64,000 bases of DNA from Glandiceps talaboti. Taxonomy: Eukaryota > Hemichordata > Enteropneusta > Spengelidae. Under the pieces are notes generated by a model, which searched no databases, was not told where the DNA came from, and saw only the letters and a program-made list of their open reading frames with translations. The translations under genes and the position numbers were made by a program. Shown one piece after another: positions 20,947-30,649 of the stretch. The stretch lies in the NCBI RefSeq assembly GCF_964340395.1, contig NC_135551.1:6418463-6482462 (forward strand). The letters run 5' to 3'. Within the stretch, counting starts at the first letter, position 1, and each line of letters begins with the position of its first letter.

Positions 20947-21948
20947 TTAAAATACTTTAAAGTCTATAAGAAACAAACGTTTCAAAGTTATTGTTTTAAT
21001 ATTTAGAAACTTTAACCCTTGTGTTATTGCGTGTGACACTTCATTTTCCAGTAATCCTTCTGCTAATGTGAACGACGCTATATTTTCTGTAAAAGTAACG
21101 TTAATATTATCGTTTTTAATCTGAATTTTAATTGTTAATAATATACGTCGTTGACATTTTATTAAAAATCCATCTAAGAAAGTATCGTATTCACCCTCTG
21201 TGTTTAATTTAATACATTCGATAATAATGGTACCGCTGGTTACTTTCTTCATATCATCCACTGCCACATCACTAGCACTAGACAATTCTAGTTTAGCCAC
21301 ATCAACAGGTTTCAAAGCGAATGTTTTAAACTGCGTATCATAAAATAACTTAATATCTCCTTCATCGAGGGCATAATCACAAAACCATTTCCCTGAATTC
21401 ATATTTCTAATAAAAATATTGTCATTATCTACTAATGTTGTTGTCTCATCCAATTTTAAATGCAGCTTTAAGTTCAACAGGTCTAGTCTAGGATCTGGTT
21501 CCGGTAAATAAAGTCTGATATCAGCTAAACTAAATGTTTTATCATTGTTATTATAAACTGACACATAAGGAACTCGATCAGTTAAACCATGATCAATGGT
21601 TAATGGTTTTTCAAGCATTTCGACATAATCTCGTGGTAAATCAAAAGTATAGAACGTGGCAGCTCTGTTGCTATACGCAAAACCAAATGGTATATGATAT
21701 TTTGTTACTTTATATTCTTCGATCGTATCATCCACATCATTTAAATCTGCTAAATTATTGGTATTTTCGTGCGATTGAACTGCCGCTGGTTCTATATTAT
21801 ATTTTTTCTTTTCATTTTTCCATCTTAAAACAAAATCTTTATTATCATCTCGTCCGGATAAATTTGATGCGTTAATATCTCTGAGATCATTAAGTGCATA
21901 TCCTCGAGGTGTTATCTTACCCAGTCCAAAATCTGATGGCGATGGCAT
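20947..21948 (-). CDS. LNDLRDI-motif protein 2
   Basis: 333 codons, open. The N-terminus reads GLGKITPRGYALNDLRDINA, then a segment ending VLRWKNEKKKYNIEP. This is the same head motif as the neighbouring 172-residue protein (LNDLRDI plus a hydrophobic-W/Y motif about 25 residues later). The remainder is long, acidic and beta-rich, without Cys clusters or catalytic motifs. The final 60 residues resemble the C-terminal half of its neighbour in pattern (long beta strands, then TQGLKFLNIKTITLKRLFLI). It is divergently oriented to the penton-like gene and shares a 57-bp TATATA-rich promoter with it. A minor capsid or vertex/fibre role is plausible, not proven. Confidence 0.5.
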   Translation of the reverse strand: MPSPSDFGLGKITPRGYALNDLRDINASNLSGRDDNKDFVLRWKNEKKKYNIEPAAVQSHENTNNLADLNDVDDTIEEYKVTKYHIPFGFAYSNRAATFYTFDLPRDYVEMLEKPLTIDHGLTDRVPYVSVYNNNDKTFSLADIRLYLPEPDPRLDLLNLKLHLKLDETTTLVDNDNIFIRNMNSGKWFCDYALDEGDIKLFYDTQFKTFALKPVDVAKLELSSASDVAVDDMKKVTSGTIIIECIKLNTEGEYDTFLDGFLIKCQRRILLTIKIQIKNDNINVTFTENIASFTLAEGLLENEVSHAITQGLKFLNIKTITLKRLFLIDFKVF

Positions 21949-22005
21949 ATTATAATTCGTATATATTATATATATATTATATATATATACTATAATATTA
22001 AAACA
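21949..22005. promoter_or_regulatory. Divergent AT-only promoter
   Basis: A 57-bp spacer made almost wholly of TATATATTATATATA separates a minus-strand start (21948) and a plus-strand start (22006). Both genes must be driven from here. The near-symmetric TATA blocks suit bidirectional transcription. Confidence 0.5.
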
Positions 22006-22699
22006 ATGAAGTTGTATATATATGAAAAATCTAGTGATATTACTACCAATTTTACAGAAACGCTGGTTGGTTATAAACAGATACGATTATTAGAGTGTAA
22101 ACTATATAATTCTTGGCATAATATTACGAAAGAAAACAATGAAATTGCTTTTACCGCTAACCTTAAACGATCAGTTAAAAAAGTAGAACCGAGTAATTAC
22201 AATGAAGAAACATTATCGCAAGCTGGTTAGATCGCAATTAATTAATTTTAAGAGAATTGTAGCAATGGGAAAAACACAGATGGTACTCGGTGATAATGTT
22301 AAAGTAAACTTTTCAAAGCCTAAGAATTTTGAGAGATTACTTGGTTTTGAAGAGAAAGAATATATTTCATCAGGTATTAGTCCAAACACAGCAAATTTTC
22401 TTACTGTGACTGAATACGTAGTCCATTGCGATATTATAGATATACCTACTAATTACATCAATGGGAAAAGGTCTAATTATTTACAAATTTTAATGTTAGA
22501 GGACCAGGATGATATAGGAAAAGCTACTACTTATTCATTTCCCGATAATATTCCAGTACCCATCAATCAAATGTATATAACTAATCTTCGAATTTGGATA
22601 ACTGATCAAAATAACAATCCAATAGATTTTAATGGTCGGCCAATTTCATTTCTACTCTCAGCTAACTTAAAGGTTACTAACGTTACTAACAGTTACTAA
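22006..22699 (+). pseudogene. Penton-like minor capsid protein, one frameshift
   Basis: This is the only plus-strand Polinton gene. Frame 1 starts MKLYIYEKSSDITTNFTETL and runs to 22230. Frame 2 carries on from about 22202 with LINFKRIVAMGKTQMVLGDN and GFEEKEYISSGISPN. It ends in the strands INQMYITNLRIWITDQNNNP and IDFNGRPISFLLSANL, a C-terminal beta hairpin typical of single jelly-roll penton or minor capsid proteins of Polintons (the family ends in a 'G-P-I-xF-x-G-x-x-ISF' strand pair). A one-base shift lies within about 22205-22230. In the family this protein sits at the capsid vertices. It converges tail to tail with the polymerase gene, 5 bases apart. Confidence 0.7.
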
Positions 22700-22712
22700 C
22701 ATTACTAACGTT
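22672..22712. repeat. GTTACTAAC repeats at convergent gene ends
   Basis: About four copies of a 9-10 base word (GTTACTAAC with variants) span the stop codons of the convergent penton-like and polymerase genes. It could serve in 3' end formation or be simple slippage. Confidence 0.4.
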
Positions 22713-25700
22713 TACCTAAATTAACGTGACCATATGCTAACGTGTTACAATGATCGAGAACATAGCGTTTATCATTGAAGCAACTCAAAGAAGTCTTATT
22801 AATTGTATAACTACCGATCTGATGATTTATCGATCGAATAGTATTCATAGAATGTCTCTTTTGTAAATTTTCAAAAAGGACAGTCTTATATTCCTCGTGA
22901 GTAATATTCTTTTTAATAACTATCTTTTTAATACCTTTTGCTTTTCGGGTTGACGAAGTTTCTGTGATATAAGAGTACATTTTACTTCGAAGTCCGATAA
23001 ATTCAGTGATTGGTAAACCGGCACATTCATCTTTCATTTTACCGATTACTTTTTTTATTAAAACCGAAATAGTATGGACTCTCAGTTGAGTAATCACTAT
23101 TATCGAACAGGTCTTTGTCTCGATAGAAATCTTTATAGGGATCAACAGCTTTAATTTCATACATTAATGAGTCGGTATCTGTGAATAACAACTTGGCTAA
23201 TGAACCATATTTTTCTTTGATATAGTTGTAATGAAAGTCATACATTAAAGTTTTGGACAAATCAAGAATACTCATCCCAACATATAAAGGTTGGTTTAGG
23301 GTTAATCTTTCCTTTTTATTTTCAACAGCAACTAATCCTTTAGTTATAATTTTTTGCGTAACAAACGTTGGTTTAGATACTAATTGTTTGATTTGTTTTT
23401 CCGTCGTACATAATTTTATATTACGATGCTTACGTACATTCATCATGGTTCGTCCAAATACAGAGTTGTTCATTAGATTGAAGAAATCTTTTTCGAATGC
23501 ATTTCTTGCTTTCTTTCTTTTTTCCGTGTTAAATAAAATGTATTGCGACATCCACTTCGATTGGTTAAACTCAATAGCTCTGTGGATTTTAGTGACTTTT
23601 AAACCGAGTGATAAATATTGTTTTAAGTTTTGGAAATGTAGTACGTAATTCCTTTTTGGTTTCAAAGTTGTAGTTAATTTCTCTATATTTCCACATTTGA
23701 TATTAAATAAGTCACGTATCTTTTTATTATGTGGAGATAGTCTCTCAGGAGCTAAAGGATAATCATTGTGGAGATCGTGCAACTCGCTAGGATACTCAAG
23801 ATCGACTTCAAGAATTAATCCACGGTCACTTTCGTTAGTATAATTATCTAAGTCTTTACAGTCAAGCGAATCAAGCTCGCCAAGGCCATTTATATCAACC
23901 CATTTAAATCCATCCGTTGGTAAAGATTGAACCATTGCCCAACCATACAGATTGTTTGCATCTAAATACATAATGTATTTTGATTCCTGGGTTGGGTCAT
24001 GGTCTTTCATATATGGATTGTTTGCCTTTGCATGGCCAGCGGATATATATGAAATACCTCCATGAAGACCCTTTTCTATAAAGAGATGCATATCTATATC
24101 CGTTAATAGTTCGAGATTAATTTTAGTCATTTTTAAGCAAGCATCCCAGGATAATCCAGGAGCGCTGAAATAATGACAGGGGTCGAGATTATAGTATAGA
24201 TTGCATGTCTTTCGGAAATTTTCAAATACATCAGTTAATAAAAGTACATCAGTTTAAAGGTACAGATCATGGTAATCACCCATGGTTTGCATATTAAAAT
24301 GCTTCCATATATCTTGCGCATGCTCATAATCTTCATCGGTAATACCAGTCTCATTTAGAATAGAATAGAATGTTTCCTTTAGTGGAAGATTAATATCATT
24401 GAATTTTTTGGTGGAATCCATATAATCGTAAGGATACACACCCTTTCTCGTTAATAATTTTAAACTATTAGGGAATTCCTGTTCTGTGTATTTGAAATCA
24501 CTCGTGATATTTACCGGTAATATGGCAATGATCACGGACTCGTATATCAGTTTTCTTGTATGACGTTTCACAAATATGACATTGCGTCGCTTTTTAGAAA
24601 CAGTTTTCATCATTTGTACTCATACACAGAGGTTTGTTAAAATGTCGTTGTTTAATATCCTTACAATAATCAACTTCCGATAACATCATTTCCATGAATT
24701 TCTTAGATGCATCTGGCCCTCTGTAAATAACACTTTTTTTACTAAATGTCTCATCATAACAACAGACTAGTTTATAACCGAAACTACATACTTCATGCTT
24801 TTGATAATGTTGCGTAAATACCGTATTATTGCTAATACATGTATTCACTTTTTCGGTTATAGATTCAAAATCTGCGTAAATAACAAATGGTGCATTTAAT
24901 TGTTTCGGGTAATTTTTAAATGATAACCATTTATTTTCTTCGGTTGGTAACCGTATAGCCTGCGTCTTGTTTATTTCAAAACAAATGGGAATATGTTTAT
25001 TTAAAATCTCTACGGTTGAAAAATGTTGCAAACAATATCTACAGAAATGTTTTATTCCATCATGTTTTGTTATACCGTGCATGAATCGATTAAAGTCTTT
25101 GATCCAAACGTAATGTTTTTGATTATCACCACAAGTTATTAGTAGTAAATCGAGATGATCTTCACTAGTTTGTTTACTAACGTAAATTGGATATGCTTGT
25201 TTATTATGATTATAACCAAATACGGAAATAGATATATTATTTTGGTTTTCGATTTTAGGTATTTGTTTTATGGTTACTGGAAATGTGATTCCTTTATAAT
25301 CTAAATCGTTAATATGTTGTTTGTATCTCGATGGCCAATATTTATGATTTTCGACTGGAAACTTATACGCCAAATGGCACCATTTAAAGCACTCATTTTC
25401 ATTATTTTGTATGTTAATGAGGCCCTTCATTGGGTGTTGTAGTTCTTTCGGCAATTTTATATACGAGTTACCTTGTAAAGGCTCGTATCTTACAATATTT
25501 ACATAAAAATTAAGGAGTGTTTTTATTTGCCAACCAGAACCTTCACGTAGCCATTTAGCGATGTGTTCAAGAATTCTTTTGAAACTTACGCTCATTTGTT
25601 CGTCTATTTGATCAGTATTTGTAATTACTAATGGACTACTATTAAAATAACCATTATTTCTTATTTCATTTATCTCTGTATCCATATTGTTTACGTTACT

Positions 25701-26241
25701 TGCGTTACCGTTTAAGTTGTATTTAACAAATTTTATATTCAAGGTTAATATTACTTTTATTCCACCTTGATCTTGTAAAGTTCTTTTATTAAATATTTAT
25801 TTTCAATTAATTGCGTATGAGGTTCATTCGCAGTAATATCAATTTCATACGACTTAACGTAGCCTCTAAAAGCTCTCTCGAGTTCATGGTATTTAGGTGA
25901 TATTAAAACACCACCAACGTGACGATAGCCTTTATTAATAAAAGTTTGATACGTATCATTTCCTATTTTAATCATGCGTTTGGTAATAGGATTAATGATA
26001 TATTGTTCCAGGGAGGGAGACCACTAGGTATCGACCAATCTAAGATATTCTCAGGCAACGGCTGTAGTTTATTATATACACGTCCACCGACCGTTATCAT
26101 TCACTTAGTGAGTGGGTTCAAAATCTTTGTCATATAAACCCTAGGTAAATGTTGTAAATTGTCATTCTGTAAAAGTTTATTGTATGCACGTCCGCCAACT
26201 GTTATCATTCGCTTAGTGCGTGGGTTCAAAATCTTTGTCAT
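22705..26241 (-). pseudogene. POLB: Protein-primed family B DNA polymerase (Polinton PolB), multiply broken
   Basis: The family replicates the element from terminal proteins. From 26241 the order is: NPxTxR-motif repeats; an N-terminal domain (25742-24594) with Zn-finger-like CRYCLQHFSTVEILNKHIPI and exonuclease motif VIYADFES; a segment with KGVYPYDYMDS and YHDLYL; then the polymerase core, with YIMYLDANNLYGWAMVQSLP (motif A), KARNAFEKDFFNLMNNSVFG (motif B) and FTDTDSLMYEI (motif C, catalytic DTDS). Damage seen: TGA at 26101-26103, a shift near 26000, breaks at 25757-25742 and near 24600, an apparent loss of roughly 100 codons (middle exonuclease region) near 24510, TAA at 24254-24256, and a T7 homopolymer shift at 23050-23056. 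It cannot yield an active enzyme. Confidence 0.93.
25920..26241 (-). repeat. Three tandem NPxTxR-type motifs at the PolB N-terminus
   Basis: Copy 1 (26226-26173) reads NPRTKRMITVGGRAYNKL. Copy 2 (about 26118-26065) is NPLTK, stop, MITVGGRVYNKL. Copy 3 (about 26000-25950) is NPITKRMIKIGNDTYQTF. At DNA level copies 1 and 2 share long identity (GTGGGTTCAAAATCTTTGTC). The motif resembles the short NPxTGRxIxxGGxxYxxL element at N-termini of many large DNA virus proteins. It is repeated here and already hit by a stop and a shift. Confidence 0.65.
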
Positions 26242-26390
26242 ATTGTATATAATCAAAAGATTTATATATTCATATATAAATTTATTAGTTCAATTGCTTT
26301 TTTCTTCTTAACTTGTAAGTCTTATAAACATTGAAAACTTGTTAAACTTACAACTTTTATTTTTATGTATGTATATATAAGGAAGAATAA

Positions 26391-26739
26391 CTATTTAATT
26401 TCTTCACCACATTCATAAATATAATCTCTCTTAAGTTGTTTAATGCAAGGTGTACTTCTCTTTAAATGTATCTTAAAATGACATTTATATTTATACGCAA
26501 ATCCACATTTACCACAAATAAACTCAGGAAAAACACGTTTGCATGTTAAACATTCATTAGGATATTCACGTTTTCTATTCTCGCAGGAATGTTTTATATT
26601 TAAATGTTTTAAAAAAATTATGTTTATGCCGAAAGCGTTTATTACACTTGACACATTTGAATTCTGGTGCCGATCTACCGCAAGTGAGACAATTCTCTCG
26701 TATAAGACAAATCCAAAATCCAGAACAATAGTTTGACAT
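26391..26739 (-). pseudogene. Two-module Cys-rich zinc-finger protein, frameshifted at a T7 run
   Basis: The ATG at 26739 opens a frame with CLTCGRSAPEFKCVKCNKRF, then passes a run of seven T on the coding strand (26611-26617). The next frame continues with ECLTCKRVFPEFICGKCGFA and a KCHFKIHLKRSTPC tail, to 26391. The two modules share CLTCxRxxPEFxCxxCxxxF followed by a spaced K/H-H-Cys set, so the protein is a tandem duplication of a Cys4/His zinc-binding unit. It is the first gene inside the right TIR, read towards the polymerase. A nucleic-acid-binding role is likely for such modules but unproven here. A single base in the homopolymer separates the halves. Confidence 0.6.
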
Positions 26740-26935
26740 TTCGATTAATGGTCTTTGTATGTATATACATATTCTATTATTATCTGTTTAATTGAATAAC
26801 CTGACATTGATAACCTTTGTAATCTGACCTAGAAACAGTATGAAAAGAGTGAAAATATTTGTGATATGTTGAAACATATTTAGTGCGTTAGCTTAACCAA
26901 CTTGCCCTGCTATGCAGCTACGCTATGGTAGCCTG

Positions 26936-27288
26936 AGGCGGCAGCTGTGACCTGAGGCGGCAGCTGTGACCTGAGGCGGCAGTTCAATTAGAGAGATACA
27001 TTTTACTAATGTATGTAATTAACCTACTCATAACAGCGTGACTAATGATTGTATGTATATACATATATTATCTGTTTAATTAAACCTCACTAAGCGGTTA
27101 ATTTACTTATAACAGCTACAACAAATTTAGTCATTTTTTAGCCAATTTTTATGGATAAGATTTATTTTGTCTTTTAATAGATTATATAGATATATTAATA
27201 AATTTATTAATATAGGAAAGATACTTTATTTGGCTATATAATAGATTAAAATGCAAGGTGGGCCAAAATTATCCTTTTTCATACTACT
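26936..27288 (-). repeat. Polinton right terminal inverted repeat
   Basis: Inverted copy of the left TIR, ending CATACTACT before the TATGAT duplication. Its inner edge holds three GAGGCGGCAGCTGTGACCT units. It differs from the left TIR by a few point and length changes, including around the ATATTAATAAATTTATTAAT palindrome. Confidence 0.93.
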
Positions 27289-27294
27289 TATGAT
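27289..27294. repeat. Polinton target site duplication, right
   Basis: TATGAT, identical to 10038-10043. Confidence 0.92.
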
Positions 27295-28093
27295 AATAAT
27301 TAATCGTTTCCTTAAGCAAGTAAATGCAGAGATCAGTGGAATGACCTTGTTTGAAACCAAACTGATAATCTTCGGTCGTGAGATTTGCTTTACAACGATC
27401 AAGAATGAGAGATTCCAGGATTTTTGAAGCGGCAGTAGAGATGGCGATAGGTCTATAATTATCTTTGATAGTCAGATCACCCGTTTTGTCCTTAACAAGT
27501 GGTACGATTATGGTCGTCATGAAGTTATTAGGCAGATAACCATGCGACAGCATAGAGGAAAGAACAAGAGCTAACATAATATGAAGTCTGTAGCTAGCAT
27601 ATTTAAAATGTTCACAAGAGAGGTCGTCAACACCAGCAGCTTTACCATTTGGAAGACTGTTAATCGAGTGAGAAACATCAGCACTGCTGATAGAAAAATT
27701 AATATCTGAGTTGTCAGATGAATGCACCCAAGATTTAACAGAGTCCTCGTGATCATTGCTTTTCACGGAAGAGAGTAACGATGCATAGTGGTCTTTCCAC
27801 ATATTAGCAATGCTTTCCTGTCCTGAACAACTTCCGACTGTTGATGCGAGGGGAGGAGTGCAGTTGATGGAGCGAACCAGAAGCGGTTATAGTCATTTTT
27901 ACTCAGGGACGTTGCTAGACTGTTTGCACGGGCCACTTTCTCATTACGTCACGTCTACAGATGCGAAATGCATGCTCATAATGGTATAAATTGGACTAGT
28001 TCTTGGTTTTCCATTACCCGCCCATAACTTAAAGGAATTTCTTGAGTTGTCATGCGCTTCCTTCACGTAATCATTCCAGCCAGGAACAAAGGG
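27289..28093 (-). pseudogene. LINE reverse transcriptase, 5' half
   Basis: The minus strand from about 28090 reads a linker (PFVPGWNDYVKEAHDNSRNS) with two stops. From 27802 it is open: MWKDHYASLLS, NGKAAGVDDLSCEHFKYA (RT motif 0/1 region), NYRPIAISTAASKILESLIL (RT motif 2) and FGFKQGHSTDLCIYLLKE. It joins across the Polinton target TATGAT to the FLDATKAFDRV block at 10010. TATGAT at 27289-27294 is the right target duplication. The element lacks its endonuclease and is 5'-truncated at the junction with host sequence near 28093. Confidence 0.85.
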
Positions 28094-28230
28094 TTTTAAG
28101 TTGACGTCAATTTAACATCAAGTATGGCTCGCGAGATTTCACAATTTGTTGCGATTTTATTTTATATTTTCTCGATTAAGTAAATACAAAAGATTAGGAT
28201 CGGCAGTGAAAAACCAGATCCAAACAATTA
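28094..28230 (+). repeat. Dispersed repeat family R1, right half
   Basis: Continuation of the repeat split at 8886. It contains CGCGAGATTTCACAATT and GGCAGTGAAAAACCAG as in the copies at 37570, 28850 and 60740 (reversed). Confidence 0.7.
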
Positions 28231-28589
28231 TTTTCTTTATGCCTAAGATACAATCTAATAGTCAGCATGTACAATGCACATACAGAACGCACGCTACTCA
28301 CTGAGGATTCTAATATATAAATATGGAACGTCCAACGCACACCATGTTATGTTTAAATCTATTAATTTCAGCGACAATAGTATTAAAGATAAACTTCAAA
28401 AAAGTTCAAAACGACTGTTGTTAGTCTAGAAACTACCATGCCTTGTTGGTTTTCCGTGATCACACAAGGCCTTAACAGACAGAATCGAGCACACTTCTCC
28501 ATTTGATGTATGTTCTTCCTTTTCCCCCTTTCCCCTCTACTCATAAGGTAAAAAAATTTCGAGTGCTTCCGATTACGCTAAAATTTTAG

Positions 28590-28885
28590 AATAGGTAAGG
28601 TTGGTATAGGTTCTTTTCATGTGTGAGTGTTTAGTTCAGGTAATTATGTCATCTGCTGTTTTCCGTATGTGTTATTGGTTTCTTCTCATCAGGTGTACCG
28701 CCATTACAGATTGGAAGAATAGTTTTAAACTGTCCATATATGCTGATTTCAGTTGCCGCATCCACTATTTCTTGCGAGACTTCATAATTTTCGCGATTAT
28801 ATATTTTTTTCGAAAACGTCAGAAAAGTTTAAAGTCGGCAGTGAAAAACTTGATGGGGTCGGATAATCCGAACCAAGCATGTTTT
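28590..28885 (+). repeat. Dispersed repeat family R1, second copy in A
   Basis: GAATAGGTAAGGTTGG, TGTGTGAGTGTTTAGTTCAG, GTGTACCGCCATTACAGATT and GTCGGCAGTGAAAAAC in order. Its counterpart in copy B is at 38070-38345. Confidence 0.65.
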
Positions 28886-29147
28886 TCAGGCCTAATGGCA
28901 CACGCGCCAAAGTTTTAATTAAAATTTGACAAACGCTTCTCATGAGACACGCCACAGAGGATATAAGCATTTCATAGTTACAGTTATATTTATAGTTCCC
29001 ATTAAAAATTCAATGATTCACAATAATTTCAAATGCTTTGCTACAATTATCTCCAATATTGCGACACTTGTGTTTTGGTTTGCATTTGTGTGGAATTATG
29101 TCAGGTATTCTTCAATTGGCATTTCTATAAGACTGAATGACAACATT

Positions 29148-29202
<55 letters not shown>
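29148..29202. repeat. (CA)n microsatellite
   Basis: About 26 dinucleotide units. The orthologous point in copy B has only CATACACAATCC. Confidence 0.95.
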
Positions 29203-29206
<4 letters not shown>

Positions 29207-30649
29207 TCAGGGCATTAAATGGCAAAACAACTAGTTTATTAACTTGAGGAAAGTATCATGAGATAGTTGATTTCCCAGGGACGTAGTCATGACATGGTCA
29301 GTGGAATATTTTGTAGTTATTACTGTATCTTTTTATCTGTAAGGAGGCATTTCGAAGTGTAAAATCATGTTCATGAAGGTACAAGCGAGCAACCATACTG
29401 CTATCAACCGTGTCCATTGAACCGATATTTTAGTTAAATGAAAGAATTCCACCAATATTCACTTTTTGTCTGTCTTTCTTTATAGTACCATATTTGTACC
29501 GACACCCCACCCCATCCCATCCCACCAGTGCTTTAAACTTCTTAACGTATACTTCACTTTATGTTTACAGTTTGGTCATAAACATTACACACAACGTCCT
29601 TCGAGCAAACAAACTATTGAAAGCCATCGTATTGCAGGCTCAGATTTTGGCACATACACGAGTACTGATTCAAAGTTAGAAATGACCTCCATGCTTGTAA
29701 AACACTAATTCTCACATTGAAAGACGTAAATTCATCTAGATTACAAGTTAAACCCGATTTAAACTGAATGCTTCCTGTATAGGGCAAAACTATAGATTTA
29801 TGGAATGCAACATTCTGAGCTGTAGGCAGTGTACGTACATGATGTTCCCCTGAATAGGAAATGTAATTAAATGACATCTGAAGATTGTATACTAAGTCTT
29901 ATCCTATTGCCTAATAATCGACAGATCATTAAGAAACTGGGGGCGCTGTATTCGAAGCAACAAGTCGCTCGTCTGAACTTCCAATTTAGTGTAGTTTCTT
30001 TTTCATCCTGCTTGAAATACTCAACATAAAGTGTAATGATTGCAACGCCGAGAAATCAGTTGAGCTATGTCAAGGCTGCATGTACTTGATGTTGTGTGGA
30101 AGCTGCAAAGAGAGAAGATTTGGCAAGCCACCGATACAACATTAATAAAACAAGCGACCTATCGGTCAGAATAGCTCCGCTGTTTTTTTTTAATTTTTTT
30201 TTTACTTTGGTGACATGTAGAAGTGGTTCTGTTCTTCACTATGCAGTTTTGTTTTAGCGATGTAATAAAGTGGTTACTGGTTTCATATGATGTCTCACTA
30301 TAAAACACATTTTACACAGAAGTTGGTAATGTATTGTACTTTTATACCATAGTCACCATTTTATAACAAAAATCTACTGTTATGAAAAATTGCACAAAAT
30401 CTCTGAAAAAAAATGACTGGGAAATGCACACAAGAAAAAGAAAAAAAAAGAAGATTTTGAGGTTGGCTATAAATAATTCCAGTGTCTTACAGCTTTAACC
30501 ATGGAAAATTTTAATGATGAATGAAATAAACTAGGGATCTAAAATAATTTTGAGGCAATTTGAATTTCAATTTTCTAACAAATTTACCAAGTCAACAACA
30601 TTAAACTTGTACTAGTTGTAGTAGATATATATAGGGAAGAAATGTATTA

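Larger units (their letters stand above)
10044..27288 (-). mobile_element. Maverick/Polinton (adintovirus-like) element, full length, decayed
   Basis: A 17,245-bp element bounded by about 360-bp TIRs that begin AGTAGTATGAAAAAGG, and by a perfect TATGAT duplication. It encodes the Polinton hallmark set: retroviral-type integrase with chromodomain, protein-primed family B polymerase, FtsK/HerA-type packaging ATPase, double jelly-roll major capsid protein and a penton-like protein, plus small conserved membrane proteins. All genes are minus-strand except the penton-like gene at 22006-22699. Short TATATA-rich spacers precede most genes. Many genes carry stops or frameshifts, so the copy is probably inactive. 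It lies inside a LINE RT frame. No adenain-like protease was found. Confidence 0.96.
28094..30150 (+). repeat. Segmental duplication, copy A, right part
   Basis: Resumes exactly where copy B continues without interruption: AAGTTGACGTCAATTTAACA here against AAGTTGATGTCAATTTAGCA at 37569. It stays collinear to about 39580 in copy B, including ATCGACAGATCATTAAGAAA. It contains a (CA)n tract absent from copy B. Confidence 0.9.

Noticed and set aside
13850-26110. CRISPR array, tRNA or rRNA genes
   Set aside because: No regular spaced repeats and no cloverleaf or rRNA-like stretch seen on either strand; also not expected in this eukaryotic context.
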